The translations under genes and the position numbers were made by a program. Shown in pieces: positions 47,045 to 57,726 of a DNA stretch of 64,000 nucleotides (its first letter is position 1; every line of letters begins with the position of its first letter). This DNA comes from Rhizobium terrae (GTDB lineage: Bacteria > Pseudomonadota > Alphaproteobacteria > Rhizobiales > Rhizobiaceae), in contig NZ_QJKM01000007.1 in assembly GCF_003425685.1 (NCBI RefSeq), positions 301,011 to 365,010 of the forward strand, written 5' to 3'. The notes beneath the pieces are model-generated. The model saw only the letters and a list, made by a program, of their open reading frames with translations, did no database searches and was not told the DNA's origin.

Positions 47045-47332
47045 CTAAACGCCGTCCACGACGACCAGTTCGCCATCCGCCGCTTCCTGGCGAATTTTTG
47101 CGGCGATCTGGTATTCCGGCGAATAGTAGCAATCGACGGCTGCCTGCCGGGAAGGGAATTCGATCACCACATTGCGGGCCCGCGCCTTGCCCTCCAGTTC
47201 GGTGATCTCGCCACCTCGAACATGAAAGACGGCGCCATATTTTTCAAAAGGCACCTTGGTGGCCGCCACATAATCCTTGTAGCGTTCCGGGTCGCGGATA
47301 TCGATGCGGGCAATCCAGTATCCCTTGGCCAT
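47045..47332 (-). CDS. DUF1330 domain protein
   Basis: The 95-residue protein has the DUF1330 dimeric ferredoxin-like pattern: GYWIARIDIRDPERYKDYVAATKVPFEKYGAVFHVRGG, then VVIEFPSRQAAVDCYYSPEYQIAAKIR. The function of the family is unknown. GGAGGAGC precedes ATG 47332. The longer frame from 47392 would run into the divergent beta-helix gene start and is rejected. Confidence 0.9.
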   Translation of the reverse strand: MAKGYWIARIDIRDPERYKDYVAATKVPFEKYGAVFHVRGGEITELEGKARARNVVIEFPSRQAAVDCYYSPEYQIAAKIRQEAADGELVVVDGV

Positions 47333-47393
47333 GAAAGCTCCTCCGGCAGGTGTCGATGAGGATGACTTCGGGCAAATTCTCGGGCAAGTCAAT

Positions 47394-48446
47394 ATGATGA
47401 GGGCTTTGCGATATCTTCCGATGGTCTGGGTCTTGGGCTCCTGGTTCTTGACCGGCCCGTCCGCTCACGCCGAGCAGAGGGCCTGCGGGACGGAGGTCCA
47501 TCGTGCCTTGCGCTCACCCGCCGCCGTGGACGCGGCGCCGGTCGAAGTGACTTGCGATCCGGCTTTCGAAAAGGGCGAGGTGATCAGCATGCCGATCGCC
47601 TTTTCCGGCAGCGCCGCGTCCGGCCGGATACTCGACTGCAACGGTGCGACACTCGACGGCACCGTCCCGTCTGCGTTGACCGTCCTGATCCAGTCGATCC
47701 GCCGCTCCGACGGAAGCTGGGACGTGCCGCATGACATCACGATCCGCAACTGCACCCTCAAGGGAGAACTGCACATCCGCGGGCTCGGCCAGAACGGCGA
47801 GGCGGAACCCGTGCGGCAATCGTCTCTCACGCCAGGACATACGCAGCGGGCACAGGCGGCCGCGTCCAGCCGCGTCACGCTCGAAAACATCACCTTCGTG
47901 GCAAATGGCGGTATTCCGCTCTACGCAGCGCCGGGCGTAACGGACCTGACGGTCACCAATTCCCGCTTCACTGGCACCACCAGGTCGGTCGCCGTCTATC
48001 TCGATGCGGAATCCGCCCGCAACCGCATCATCGGCAACGTCTTCGATATCCGCACGTCCTCCCGGGAGGTTCTGGCCGTCGATGGCTCGGCGGAGAACCG
48101 CATCGAGAACAACCGGTTCGAGAACGCGATCGGCGGCGGCATCTTCCTTTATCGCAATTGCGGGGAAGGCGGCACGATCCGCCACCAGGCGCCACAACGC
48201 AACGTCATTGCCGGCAACATCTTTCATTACCGCAATGTCGCGGGAGCCCGGCCGGCGATCTGGCTCGGCAGCCGTCAGGGCAACCGGCTCTATTGCCTCT
48301 ATCGACCCCGGGCCTCCTTCGGCAGCGGCTTCAGCGCCAGCGACTTTGCCCGCTACAATGTCGTCACGGGCAACCGGCTGCCGGGCGGTAACCCCGCCCT
48401 GATCCTGGATCAGGACGAGAACAATACGGTTCTGGACAATCATTAG
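47394..48446 (+). CDS. Secreted right-handed beta-helix protein
   Basis: The 350-residue protein has a signal peptide (ALRYLPMVWVLGSWFLTGPSAHA) and a parallel beta-helix built of NosD/pectate-lyase-like coils: GRILDCNGATLDGTV, DITIRNCTLKGELHIRG, NRIIGNVFDIRTSSREVLAVDGSAENRIENNRFENA. Several Asn ladders are visible. Such proteins bind or cleave polysaccharides, but no catalytic set is clear. Two adjacent ATGs (47394 and 47397) begin the signal peptide. It is divergent from DUF1330, with about 60 bases between starts. Confidence 0.75.
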   Translation: MMRALRYLPMVWVLGSWFLTGPSAHAEQRACGTEVHRALRSPAAVDAAPVEVTCDPAFEKGEVISMPIAFSGSAASGRILDCNGATLDGTVPSALTVLIQSIRRSDGSWDVPHDITIRNCTLKGELHIRGLGQNGEAEPVRQSSLTPGHTQRAQAAASSRVTLENITFVANGGIPLYAAPGVTDLTVTNSRFTGTTRSVAVYLDAESARNRIIGNVFDIRTSSREVLAVDGSAENRIENNRFENAIGGGIFLYRNCGEGGTIRHQAPQRNVIAGNIFHYRNVAGARPAIWLGSRQGNRLYCLYRPRASFGSGFSASDFARYNVVTGNRLPGGNPALILDQDENNTVLDNH

Positions 48447-48523
48447 GGCATGCCGCGCAGCGGGGCAGGCGGTCGCGGCCCGTTTAGAGCCGACAGAATG
48501 CTTCGATATAGTCAGGAAGCGCT

Positions 48524-49216
48524 TTAAAGAACAGCCTGCATCTCGGCGAGGATCGCTTCAGCCGCAGCCTTCGGATCCTCCGCCTTGACGATCGGGCGGG
48601 CGACGACGAGGTGGCTCGATCCCGCCTTCAGCGCGTCGCCCGGGGTCATCACCCGCTTCTGGTCGCCGGCGTCCGAACCGGCCGGACGGATGCCGGGCGT
48701 GACGAGGGCCATGTCAGGACCGATGATCTTGCGAACCGCAGCCGATTCTTCCGCCGAGCAGACAATGCCGCCCATGCCTGCGGCGAGCGCCTGTTCGGCG
48801 CGGCGCAGAACCAGCGTGTGCGGGTCGTATTCGTAACCCGCATCGACGAGGTCCGTCTCGTCCATCGAGGTCAGCACCGTGACGGCGAGCAGGCAGAGGC
48901 TAGAGCCTCTGGCAGCCTCAACGGCGGCGCGCATCGCCTTCGGATAGGCGTGCAGCGTCAGCATGGTCATGCCCATCTTGGCGATGTTCTCGACGCCCTT
49001 CGCGACCGTATTGTCGATGTCGAGCAATTTCATGTCGAGGAAGACCTGCTTGCCGTCCTTCGCCAGGTCGCGGGCGAATTCGAGGCCGCCGGCAAAGGCC
49101 AGCTGATAGCCGATCTTGTAGAAAGAAATCGTGTCGCCGAGCGTCGCGACCATCTTTTCCGCTTCGCTTATGTTCGGGATGTCGAGACCCACGATCAGAC
49201 GGTTCCGCGCGTTCAT
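48524..49216 (-). CDS. pyrF: Orotidine 5'-phosphate decarboxylase
   Basis: PyrF makes UMP from OMP, the last step of de novo pyrimidine synthesis. The 230-residue TIM barrel begins [19 protein letters not shown]. It contains [20 protein letters not shown], the Asp-Lys-x-x-Asp catalytic network (DMKLLDID), and ends with [40 protein letters not shown] 49216 lies five bases after the stop of the phosphatase gene, so translation is coupled. Upstream in-frame starts would lie inside that gene. Confidence 0.95.
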   Translation of the reverse strand: MNARNRLIVGLDIPNISEAEKMVATLGDTISFYKIGYQLAFAGGLEFARDLAKDGKQVFLDMKLLDIDNTVAKGVENIAKMGMTMLTLHAYPKAMRAAVEAARGSSLCLLAVTVLTSMDETDLVDAGYEYDPHTLVLRRAEQALAAGMGGIVCSAEESAAVRKIIGPDMALVTPGIRPAGSDAGDQKRVMTPGDALKAGSSHLVVARPIVKAEDPKAAAEAILAEMQAVL

Positions 49217-49221
49217 CGGCG

Positions 49222-49809
49222 TCAAACTCCCTTCCATGTTTCCATCGGGGTCCAGTCGCACGAGATGGCCCGATCCGCAAGGCCGAAGCAGTAGAGATTT
49301 CCCCCGCCGCCCGGCTGGTCGCGATCTCGGCCGATCGGTTTCCTGGCCAGATGGCATTTCAGCAAGGTGCCGACCCCGCCGTGGCCAACGAAAGCTATCG
49401 GGATACTGGGATCGTGCCCGGCAAGGATGCGTTCGACGGCGCCGACGATGCGCGCCTGGGCATCGAACGCACGTTCCCAGCCTTTGAAACTCTCGGTCGG
49501 ATGGGCAAAGAACCAGTCTGCCGCCTTCTCGAATTCCGGCGGCGGCAGGAAACCTGTCGCGGAGCGATCGTTCTCATGGGTGTCGTGGGCGATTTCGACG
49601 GAAATGCCAGCGGCAGCCGCCAGAACCTCTGCGGTCTCGATCGCCTTCGTCTCGTCGCTGGAGATGATCCGCCCGAGCTTCCGTGCCCAGTCCGATTGCG
49701 CCGCCAGCTCTGCGCGGGCGCGACCGATATCGGAAAGGCCCCATTGCGGTACCGGCACGTTCGGGTCGATCCGGACCTGAGGGTGGGTGATGTAGAGGCC
49801 GAAGGTCAT
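49222..49809 (-). CDS. Histidine phosphatase family protein
   Basis: The 195-residue protein has the phosphoglycerate-mutase-like fold: [17 protein letters not shown], the acid residue region [10 protein letters not shown] and the second catalytic His in [13 protein letters not shown]. The usual RHG at the N-terminus reads YITHPQV, keeping the nucleophile His but lacking the Arg and Gly, as in a subgroup seen in rhizobia. The substrate is unknown. It is directly upstream of pyrF. Confidence 0.82.
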   Translation of the reverse strand: MTFGLYITHPQVRIDPNVPVPQWGLSDIGRARAELAAQSDWARKLGRIISSDETKAIETAEVLAAAAGISVEIAHDTHENDRSATGFLPPPEFEKAADWFFAHPTESFKGWERAFDAQARIVGAVERILAGHDPSIPIAFVGHGGVGTLLKCHLARKPIGRDRDQPGGGGNLYCFGLADRAISCDWTPMETWKGV

Positions 49810-49858
49810 CTCGAGTCACGCTCTTGAAACGGGGTCGAACTTTCGCCCCGTGTATGGC

Positions 49859-50452
49859 TCAGGCGCGCGTATAGGTCCAGAGTTGCGCCGGCGGGATATT
49901 GCGGACGACGAAGTCGTAGTGCTTGATCCTGTAGCGGTCGGGATTGGCGATGACCGGCGAAACGGGACCGTAGGTGATCTGGATGATGGGCCGGCCGGCG
50001 GGAATGCGGTCGAGCAGGTCCTCGATAAGCGCGATGCGGCGGTCCATCGGAAAGCTCAAGAGCGGGATTGCCGAAACGACGCTGTCGAAGGTCTTGTCCT
50101 TGAAGGCCCCCAGCGTCCGTTTGAGATCGAAGGCGTCGCCGTTGATGAAGTTCACCGCCGGATAGGCGCGCACGAGATGCTGGTAGAAATCGGTCGAATA
50201 TTCGATCGAAACGAGATTTTCCGGCGCCACGCCATGCTTCAGGATCGCCTTGGTGATGATGCCGGTGCCGGGTCCGAGTTCGAGGACAGGCAGGCCTGAG
50301 GTGGTGTTGATGACGCTTGCCATGCGCTTGGCGGTGACGGAGGAGGTGGGGCAGATCGCGCCGACCCGCTTGGGTCCGTCCATCCAGCCCTTGAAGAACC
50401 GGATTTCTTCATCGAACTTGCGGCCAAGCCGCTCCTTCAAGCGCAATTCCAT
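49859..50452 (-). CDS. pmtA: Phosphatidylethanolamine N-methyltransferase PmtA
   Basis: PmtA adds three methyl groups to phosphatidylethanolamine to give phosphatidylcholine, which is important in rhizobia and Agrobacterium for host interaction. The 197-residue protein begins MELRLKERLGRKFDEEIRFFKGWMDGPKRVGAICPTS, whose amphipathic N-terminal helix binds the membrane. The SAM site is LELGPGTGIITKAILKHG, with SAIPLLSFP further on. It closely resembles the Agrobacterium enzyme of about 199 residues. ATG 50452 is chosen over 50527. It is separated from dnaN by a terminator. Confidence 0.9.
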   Translation of the reverse strand: MELRLKERLGRKFDEEIRFFKGWMDGPKRVGAICPTSSVTAKRMASVINTTSGLPVLELGPGTGIITKAILKHGVAPENLVSIEYSTDFYQHLVRAYPAVNFINGDAFDLKRTLGAFKDKTFDSVVSAIPLLSFPMDRRIALIEDLLDRIPAGRPIIQITYGPVSPVIANPDRYRIKHYDFVVRNIPPAQLWTYTRA

Positions 50453-50535
50453 TGATCTGTCTCCCCTTATTGGCCCTATCTGGATTTTTCGTGCCGCAAA
50501 GACAAGAGAAAATGTCGCATCGGGCAAACTGTGCG

Positions 50536-50564
50536 AAAAAGGCGGCTGGTCTCCCTGCCGCCTT
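50536..50564 (-). terminator. Intrinsic terminator after dnaN
   Basis: AAGGCGGC (50539-50546) and GCCGCCTT (50557-50564) form an 8-bp stem. On the minus strand it ends in a five-U run (A-run at 50536-50540). It lies directly after the dnaN stop. Confidence 0.85.
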
Positions 50565-50570
50565 AATTAG

Positions 50571-51689
50571 TCAGACGCGCATCGGCATCAAGACATAGAG
50601 TGCATCGTCGCCCGCCGTATCGCGCACCAGCGTCGGAGAGCCGGCATCGGCCAGCATGAAGATTGCATCGTCGCCGGAAAGTTGGGCGGTGATGTCGAGC
50701 AGGTATTTGGCGTTGAATCCGATTTCCATCGGGTCGTTGTCGTAACCGACCGCCACTTCTTCCGTAGCACTGCCCGAATCCGGATTGTTGACGGTGAGCA
50801 TCAGCTGGCCGTCGGTCAGCGACAGCTTTACAGCGCGGCCTCGCTCGGACGAAATGGTCGAAACACGGTCGACCGCCTTGGTGAAGCTCTGGCAATCGAC
50901 GCGCATTTCCTTGTCGTTGCCGGTCGGGATGACGCGCTGGTAGTCCGGGAAGGTGCCGTCGATCAGCTTCGAGGTCATCACGATCGTGCCGATCGTCAGC
51001 CGGATCTTGGCGTCGGAAACCTCGACGGTGACGACGGCTTCCGGATCGTCTACCAGCTTCTGCAACTCGCCGACCGTCTTGCGGGGGATGATGATGCCCG
51101 GCATGCCTTCGGAGCCCGAGGGGGCCTGCACGTCGGCGCGGGCAAGGCGGTGACCGTCGGTGGCGACGGCGCGCAGCTTCAGGTCGCCGCCGGCCTCGAT
51201 CGTGTGGAAGAATATGCCGTTCAAATAATAGCGGGTCTCTTCCGTGGAGATCGCGAATTGGGTGCGGTCGATCAGCATCTTCAGATCGGTCGCCTTCAGC
51301 TTGAAGGTATGCGTGAAGGCGCCGGCGGTGAGATCCGGGAAGTCCGCTTCCGGCAGGCATTGCAGCGAAAATTTCGAGCGGCCGGACTGCACCGTCATGG
51401 CGCCGCCGTCCGGAGTGGTGGCGAGCAGTACTTCCGAGCCGTCCGGCAGCTTGCGGACGATTTCATAGAGCAGATGCGCCGGCACCGTCGTGGCGCCCGC
51501 AGTCTCGACCATGGCCGGCACGGCTTCGGTGATTTCGAGATCGAGATCGGTCGCCTTCAGGTCCAGGCTGGCGCCGGAGGCGCGCATCAGCACGTTGGAA
51601 AGGATCGGGATCGTATTCCGCCGCTCGACCACGCGATGCACGTGGTTCAGCGATTTCAGAAGATTGGACCGCTCAAGAGTAATACGCAT
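50571..51689 (-). CDS. dnaN: DNA polymerase III beta subunit (sliding clamp)
   Basis: The 372-residue clamp subunit has the three-domain repeat: MRITLERSNLLKSLNHVHRVVERRNTIPILSNVLM (domain 1), then TDLKMLIDRTQFAISTEETRYYLNGIFF (domain 2) and a third domain ending LVRDTAGDDALYVLMPMRV, the invariant C-terminal MPMR/L motif. It tethers polymerase III to DNA and also loads repair factors. ATG 51689 begins the conserved N-terminus; the frame open to 51863 is spurious. dnaA and recF are not adjacent, as is usual in Rhizobiales. Confidence 0.96.
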   Translation of the reverse strand: MRITLERSNLLKSLNHVHRVVERRNTIPILSNVLMRASGASLDLKATDLDLEITEAVPAMVETAGATTVPAHLLYEIVRKLPDGSEVLLATTPDGGAMTVQSGRSKFSLQCLPEADFPDLTAGAFTHTFKLKATDLKMLIDRTQFAISTEETRYYLNGIFFHTIEAGGDLKLRAVATDGHRLARADVQAPSGSEGMPGIIIPRKTVGELQKLVDDPEAVVTVEVSDAKIRLTIGTIVMTSKLIDGTFPDYQRVIPTGNDKEMRVDCQSFTKAVDRVSTISSERGRAVKLSLTDGQLMLTVNNPDSGSATEEVAVGYDNDPMEIGFNAKYLLDITAQLSGDDAIFMLADAGSPTLVRDTAGDDALYVLMPMRV

Positions 51690-51968
51690 GGACGCTATCG
51701 CTTTCGACCGTGGCAATCCGGCAGGGCCGGACCCCTGATATTCTGCCGGCTTTGGGCAAGCCGGATGATGTGGACCGGCAAAATGGCAGACAACAGGTTT
51801 GAAAAGCAAGAGGTGAACAAGATCTTGGCAAGTCATTTCGCGCCTCTTCGTCGCGCTGCACACAGAAATATGCGTAGCCGGCGCCCGAGACCGTTGAACG
51901 CGTTACTTGCCGAAGCCGGCGCGCTTGCTCATAAAGGGCCATGAGAACCATCTTCCAAGTGACGCCCC

Positions 51969-52871
<903 letters not shown>

Positions 52872-52872
52872 G

Positions 52873-53253
52873 GTGGCGGAGAATGATGCGAGCCTCAAGC
52901 GGAAGGCCGGGCGCCGGAAGGCCGAGCGCTGGGGCCATGTCTCCGAATATATCGCGGCACTTTTTCTGTTGGCCAAAGGCTATCGCATCCTCGCCCTGCG
53001 CTATCGCACCAGGTTGGGCGAGATCGATCTCATCGTCCGCAGGGGCGATCTGGTGGTTTTCGTGGAAGTGAAGGCGAGGACAGGTGAACGGGAGGCGGTC
53101 GACGCGGTTGCTTACTCTGCCCAGAAACGCATCCGTGCCGCGAGCGATCTATGGCTTTCCAAGCGCCAGGATGCGGCATGCCTGTCACAGCGTTACGACG
53201 TCGTCGCGGTGATTCCGAGGCGCTTGCCACGGCATTTTCCGGACGCTTTCTGA
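52873..53253 (+). CDS. yraN: YraN/UPF0102 family endonuclease-like protein
   Basis: The 126-residue protein has the UPF0102 restriction-endonuclease-like fold: GHVSEYIAALFLLAKGYRILALRYRTRLGEIDLIVRRGDLVVFVEVKAR, with the ExxD...ExK nuclease triad as GEIDLI and VEVKAR. Its cellular role is not settled; in other bacteria it has been linked to natural transformation and Holliday junctions. It starts with GTG one base after the rsmI stop (TGAGGTG). The rsmI-yraN pair is conserved widely. Confidence 0.92.
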   Translation: MAENDASLKRKAGRRKAERWGHVSEYIAALFLLAKGYRILALRYRTRLGEIDLIVRRGDLVVFVEVKARTGEREAVDAVAYSAQKRIRAASDLWLSKRQDAACLSQRYDVVAVIPRRLPRHFPDAF

Positions 53254-53284
53254 CAGTCCCGTGAAATTTTTGCATGGCTGTGCA

Positions 53285-53324
53285 ATGTAACATTAGTGAC
53301 ATAAAACTGTTAAGGTCCTGTCAC
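53285..53324 (+). promoter_or_regulatory. Candidate tandem Pho box upstream of ugpB
   Basis: Four 7-base half-sites sit at exact 11-base steps: ATGTAAC (53285), GTGACAT (53296), CTGTTAA (53307) and CTGTCAC (53318). The last two match the PhoB consensus CTGTCAT-N4-CTGTCAC closely; the first two are weaker. They lie 54-93 bases before the ugpB start, where activation would be expected. ugp operons are PhoB-controlled in E. coli and Sinorhizobium meliloti. Confidence 0.65.
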
Positions 53325-53377
53325 AGCCGCGCCCTATTGCGATCCTCAAACCCAACCAAGGTGGAGAGGACGTCAAA

Positions 53378-54706
53378 ATGTTCAAGAAGCTTTCGATGGC
53401 TGCGCTCGCGGTTGCCCTGTCGGCCACCTCGTCGCTTGCCGCGACCGAAGTGACCTGGTGGCATGCCATGGGCGGTGAGCTCGGCAAGAAGCTCGAAGAA
53501 GTCGCTCAGAAGTTCAACGAGAGTCAGAGCGACTACAAGGTCGTTCCGGTCTTCAAGGGCACCTATCCGGAAACCCTAACCGCCGCCATCGCCGCCTTCC
53601 GCGCTGGCCAGCAGCCGGCGATCGTCCAGGTCTTCGAAGTCGGAACGGGCACGATGATGGCCGCCAAGGGCGCCGTCTATCCGGTCTACAAGCTGATGGC
53701 CGACAACAAGGAGCCGTGGGATCCGAAGGGCTTCCTCGCCCCGGTCGTCGGTTATTACTCGGACGCGCAGGGCAATATCCTGTCGATGCCGTTCAACTCC
53801 TCGACCCCGATCATGTACTACAACAAGGACGTCTTCCAGAAGGCCGGCCTTGATCCGGAAGTCGCTCCGAAGACTTGGGCAGAACTCGCCGCAGCAGGCA
53901 AGAAGATCGTCGATTCCGGCGCTGCCCAGTGTGGTTTCACGCTGTCCTACGCTGCGACCTGGGTCGGCCTCGAAAATTACTCCGCCATCCAAAACCTGCC
54001 CTTCGGCACGCTGCAGAACGGTTTCGGCGGCCTGAAGACCGAGTTCAAGTTCAACGGCAAGGAACAGGCCGCTTTCTGGGATAACCTGAAGAAGTGGCAG
54101 GATGCTAAGGTATTCAAATACGGCGGCCCGGGTGGCGGCGCTGAAACCGCTCCGAGCTTCTACTCGCAGCAGTGCGCCGTCTACATGGGCTCTTCCGCTT
54201 CGCGCGCCGGCGTCATCAACAACGCCAAGGGCTTCAAGGTCGGCTTCGCGCCGATGCCTTATGACGACACCGTCACAAAGGAGCCGAAGAACTCCATCAT
54301 CGGCGGCGCCACCCTCTGGGTCCTGAACGGCCAGAAGAACCCCGACGTCTACAAGGGCGCCGCCAAGTTCTTCACCTACCTGTCGAAGCCGGAAGTCCAG
54401 GCCGACTGGCACCAGTACACCGGCTACCTGCCGATCACCAATGCCGCCTACGAGCTTGGCCAGAAGCAGGGTTATTATGAAAAGAACCCGGGTTCGGACA
54501 TCGCCATCAAGCAGATCATGCGGGGTACGCCGTCCGACAATTCCAAGGGCCTTCGTTTCGGCAACCTGACGCAGATCCGTGACCTGGTCGACCAGCAGTT
54601 CGAAGCCGTGCTCTCCGGCAAGAAGACCGGCCAGCAGGCTCTCGACGATGCCGCCAAGGCTGGCAACGCCATCCTGCGCGAATTCGAAGCCGCGAACTCG
54701 AACTAA
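53378..54706 (+). CDS. ugpB: sn-Glycerol-3-phosphate ABC transporter, substrate-binding protein
   Basis: UgpB captures glycerol-3-phosphate or its diesters in the periplasm. The 442-residue protein has a signal peptide (KKLSMAALAVALSATSSLAA). The UgpB pattern follows: EVTWWHAMGGELGKKLEEVAQKFNESQSDYKVVPVFKGTYPETL, MPFNSSTPIMYYNKDVF, and NSIIGGATLWVLNGQK. The length equals E. coli UgpB (438). It is first in ugpBAEC and has a Pho-box-like promoter and a hairpin before ugpA. Confidence 0.95.
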   Translation: MFKKLSMAALAVALSATSSLAATEVTWWHAMGGELGKKLEEVAQKFNESQSDYKVVPVFKGTYPETLTAAIAAFRAGQQPAIVQVFEVGTGTMMAAKGAVYPVYKLMADNKEPWDPKGFLAPVVGYYSDAQGNILSMPFNSSTPIMYYNKDVFQKAGLDPEVAPKTWAELAAAGKKIVDSGAAQCGFTLSYAATWVGLENYSAIQNLPFGTLQNGFGGLKTEFKFNGKEQAAFWDNLKKWQDAKVFKYGGPGGGAETAPSFYSQQCAVYMGSSASRAGVINNAKGFKVGFAPMPYDDTVTKEPKNSIIGGATLWVLNGQKNPDVYKGAAKFFTYLSKPEVQADWHQYTGYLPITNAAYELGQKQGYYEKNPGSDIAIKQIMRGTPSDNSKGLRFGNLTQIRDLVDQQFEAVLSGKKTGQQALDDAAKAGNAILREFEAANSN

Positions 54707-54725
54707 GCATCTGTCTCGCCATCAA

Positions 54726-54750
54726 GCCCTCCCCGATTTCTGGGGAGGGC
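54726..54750 (+). other. Hairpin between ugpB and ugpA
   Basis: GCCCTCCCC and GGGGAGGGC form a perfect 9-bp stem with a 7-base loop, 20 bases after the ugpB stop. The T-run after it is poor (ATTTCC). Such hairpins stabilise the upstream mRNA or partly terminate it, so that the binding protein is made in excess over the membrane subunits. Confidence 0.7.
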
Positions 54751-54772
54751 ATTTCCATGGGCACGCCTCGCC

Positions 54773-55657
54773 ATGCAAACCAAGCGCACCGTTTTTCATA
54801 GCCGCATCCTGCCTTATTTCCTGCTGGCACCGCAGCTCATCATCACACTCATCTTCTTCGTGTGGCCGGCCGCCCAGGCCATCCGCCAGTCGTTCCTCCG
54901 CCAGGATCCTTTCGGCCTGAAGGAGACCTTCGTCTGGTTTGCGAACTACACGCGTCTCCTGGACGATCCGGATTATCTCAATGCGCTCGGCGCGACCTTC
55001 GTCTTCTCGGTCGGCGTCACTCTCCTGTCGATGAGCCTCTCGCTGATGTTCGCCGTCGCGGTGAACCGGGTCCTGCGCTCCGGCCGGTTCTACACGACGC
55101 TGCTGGTCTGGCCCTATGCCGTGGCGCCGGCCGCCGCCGGCCTTCTCTGGTGGTTCATGTTCAATCCCAGCGTCGGCATCATTCCCTATTTCCTGAGCTT
55201 CCTCGGCTACGAGTGGAACCATCGCCTTCACACCGGCGACGCCATGGTGCTGATCATCATCGCCGCCGCGTGGAAGCAGATTTCCTATAATTTCCTGTTC
55301 TTCGTCGCCGGCCTGCAATCGGTGCCCCAGTCTCTGAGCGAAGCCGCCGCCATAGATGGCGCCGGTCCGTTCAAGCGTTTCTGGACCGTGATTTTTCCGC
55401 TCCTGTCGCCGACCACGTTTTTCCTTGCCGTCATCAACATCACCTACGCGATGTTCGATACGTTCGGCATCGTCGACGCGACCACGTCCGGCGGCCCGTC
55501 GCAATCCACCAACATCCTGGTCTACAAGGTCTATGCCGACGGTTTCATCGGTCTGAACCTCGGGCCGTCGGCCGCACAATCCGTCATTCTCATGCTGATT
55601 GTGATTGCCCTCACCGTCGTCCAGTTCCGCTGGATCGAGCGCAAAGTTCAGTACTGA
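54773..55657 (+). CDS. ugpA: sn-Glycerol-3-phosphate ABC transporter permease
   Basis: The 294-residue protein is a MalF-type permease with six membrane helices. The ABC-contact EAA loop is [24 protein letters not shown]. The N-terminal [27 protein letters not shown] is the standard UgpA start. It forms the channel with UgpE. The first ATG is at 54773, in a context without a strong ribosome site. The gene is 66 bases after ugpB and seven bases before ugpE. Confidence 0.95.
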   Translation: MQTKRTVFHSRILPYFLLAPQLIITLIFFVWPAAQAIRQSFLRQDPFGLKETFVWFANYTRLLDDPDYLNALGATFVFSVGVTLLSMSLSLMFAVAVNRVLRSGRFYTTLLVWPYAVAPAAAGLLWWFMFNPSVGIIPYFLSFLGYEWNHRLHTGDAMVLIIIAAAWKQISYNFLFFVAGLQSVPQSLSEAAAIDGAGPFKRFWTVIFPLLSPTTFFLAVINITYAMFDTFGIVDATTSGGPSQSTNILVYKVYADGFIGLNLGPSAAQSVILMLIVIALTVVQFRWIERKVQY

Positions 55658-55666
55658 GGTGTCGTG

Positions 55667-56515
55667 ATGGTCGAAAATCGTCCCTTTCTCACCTTTCTGA
55701 CCCATTTGATCCTGATCTTCGGCGTGCTGACGGTCGTCTTTCCGGTCTATCTTGCCTTCGTCGCCTCGACGCGCGGCGCGACGGATTTCATGACCGGCAT
55801 CGTGCCGCTTCTGCCTGGCGATCAGCTTTCCGCCAACTACGGTTATCTGCTCGGCTCGGGTGAATCGACCGCCGGTGCGCCGCCATTCATGCTGATGCTG
55901 GCGAACAGCCTGCTGATGGCCATCCTGATCGCGATCGGAAAGATCGCCATCTCGATCATTTCCGCCTTCGCGATCGTCTATTTCCGCTTTCCGCTGCGCG
56001 TGCTCGCCTTCTGGGTCATCTTCATGACGCTGATGCTTCCGGTGGAAGTGCGCATCCTGCCGACCTACAAGGTCGTCGCCGATCTCGGCATGCTGAATTC
56101 CTATTCCGGTCTGGTCATCCCGGTCATCGCATCGGCGACGGCCACCTTCCTCTTCCGCCAGTTCTTTCTGACGGTGCCGGAAGAGATGATGGAAGCCGCC
56201 CGTGTCGATGGCGCAGGCCCGATGAAATTCTTCCGCGACATCCTGCTGCCGCTGTCGCGCACCAATATCGCCGCGCTCTTCATCATCATGTTCATCTACG
56301 GCTGGAACCAGTACCTCTGGCCCATGCTGATCACCACGGAGCCGCACTATTACACCGTCGTCATGGGCATCAAGCGGCTTGCTTCGGTGCTTGATGGCGA
56401 TACCCAGTGGAACCTCGTGATGGCCGGCGTCATCCTGGCGGGCCTGCCGCCGGTGCTCGTCATCATCTTCATGCAGCGCCTGTTCGTCAAAGGCCTGGTC
56501 GAGACGGAGAAATAA
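55667..56515 (+). CDS. ugpE: sn-Glycerol-3-phosphate ABC transporter permease
   Basis: The 282-residue MalG-type permease has six helices and an EAA loop [25 protein letters not shown]. It begins [34 protein letters not shown], and ends KGLVETEK as usual for UgpE. ATG 55667 is favoured over GTG 55664 by the GAGGTG spacing. It is followed two bases later by ugpC. Confidence 0.95.
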   Translation: MVENRPFLTFLTHLILIFGVLTVVFPVYLAFVASTRGATDFMTGIVPLLPGDQLSANYGYLLGSGESTAGAPPFMLMLANSLLMAILIAIGKIAISIISAFAIVYFRFPLRVLAFWVIFMTLMLPVEVRILPTYKVVADLGMLNSYSGLVIPVIASATATFLFRQFFLTVPEEMMEAARVDGAGPMKFFRDILLPLSRTNIAALFIIMFIYGWNQYLWPMLITTEPHYYTVVMGIKRLASVLDGDTQWNLVMAGVILAGLPPVLVIIFMQRLFVKGLVETEK

Positions 56516-56517
56516 TC

Positions 56518-57618
56518 ATGGCTTCCATCGATGTCGAAAACGTCGGCAAGATCTATACCGGTGGCGTGCGCGCCGTCACGGATATCAAGCTGAATATCGC
56601 CGACGGCGAATTCATCGTTCTGGTCGGCCCGTCCGGTTGCGGCAAGTCCACGCTGCTCAGGATGATTGCCGGCCTGGAGACGATTTCCGAAGGCGAAGTG
56701 AAGATCGGCAGCCGCGTCGTCAACAATATCGAACCGGCCGACCGCGACATCGCCATGGTATTCCAGAACTATGCGCTCTACCCGCATATGACGGTCTACA
56801 ACAACCTCGCCTACGGCCTGAAGAACCGCGGCACGCCGAAGGCCGAGATCGACGCCCGCGTCGCCGAAGCTGCCCGCATGCTGGAGATCACCCAGTATCT
56901 CGAGCGCAAGCCGCGTGCCCTTTCCGGCGGTCAGCGCCAGCGCGTCGCCATGGGCCGCGCCATCGTCCGCAAGCCGGCCGCCTTCCTCTTCGACGAGCCG
57001 CTGTCGAACCTTGATGCCAAGCTGCGCGTCTCGATGCGCGGCGAGATCAAGCGCCTGCAGCGCCGCCTCGGCACGACCTCGATCTACGTCACCCACGACC
57101 AGCTCGAGGCCATGACGCTCGCCGACCGCCTCGTCGTGCTGAACGGCGGCAGGATCGAGCAGATCGGCGCGCCGCTGGAAGTCTATCATGCGCCGGCATC
57201 CACCTTCGTCGCGAGCTTCATCGGCTCGCCGGCCATGAACCTCGTCAAGGGTGAACTGCACGGCGACAGGCTGGCGATCGGTCCCGCGATGATCGGCCTC
57301 AACGGCTTTGCGCCGACCTCGGGTGCCGTCACCGTCGGCGTCCGCGCTGAGGATATGCGCATCGCGGCGCCGGACGAAGACGCGCTCCCCTTCCGCCTCG
57401 AATATACCGAGGAGCTCGGCGCCCAGCGTCTCATTCACGGCCTGATCGGCGATCAGCAAATCACCGTCGCGGTTTCGCCGGAAATCGTCTTGTCTCCCGA
57501 AATGCGCATTGCCGTCGATGCAAAGCGCCTGCATTTCTTCGCCGCCGACACCGGCAAGCGCCTGCCCGGCAATGTGCCAGCCGAGGCGAAGCTTGCGCCG
57601 GCCGAGCCCGTCGTCTGA
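56518..57618 (+). CDS. ugpC: sn-Glycerol-3-phosphate ABC transporter ATP-binding protein
   Basis: The 366-residue MalK-type ATPase drives uptake. Walker A is [15 protein letters not shown], the signature is [15 protein letters not shown], Walker B is [15 protein letters not shown], and the H-loop is [15 protein letters not shown]. The C-terminal regulatory TOBE domain (from about residue 240) is complete. ATG 56518 follows the ugpE stop by two bases. The open frame starting at 56407 overlaps ugpE and is not used. Confidence 0.96.
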   Translation: MASIDVENVGKIYTGGVRAVTDIKLNIADGEFIVLVGPSGCGKSTLLRMIAGLETISEGEVKIGSRVVNNIEPADRDIAMVFQNYALYPHMTVYNNLAYGLKNRGTPKAEIDARVAEAARMLEITQYLERKPRALSGGQRQRVAMGRAIVRKPAAFLFDEPLSNLDAKLRVSMRGEIKRLQRRLGTTSIYVTHDQLEAMTLADRLVVLNGGRIEQIGAPLEVYHAPASTFVASFIGSPAMNLVKGELHGDRLAIGPAMIGLNGFAPTSGAVTVGVRAEDMRIAAPDEDALPFRLEYTEELGAQRLIHGLIGDQQITVAVSPEIVLSPEMRIAVDAKRLHFFAADTGKRLPGNVPAEAKLAPAEPVV

Positions 57619-57726
57619 TCGCTTGGCCTAAAGTCGGTCGATCGCTAAAATTGTAGCATCGACCTGAACCGGCGGCTTACGCTTCGGCGCTATTGTCCCC
57701 TGACTGCATGAGGTAAAGGGGGCGAA

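Noticed and set aside
54722..56347. 541-residue minus-strand open frame opposite ugpA and ugpE
   Set aside because: Highly charged low-complexity translation with no domain, lying over two clear membrane protein genes.
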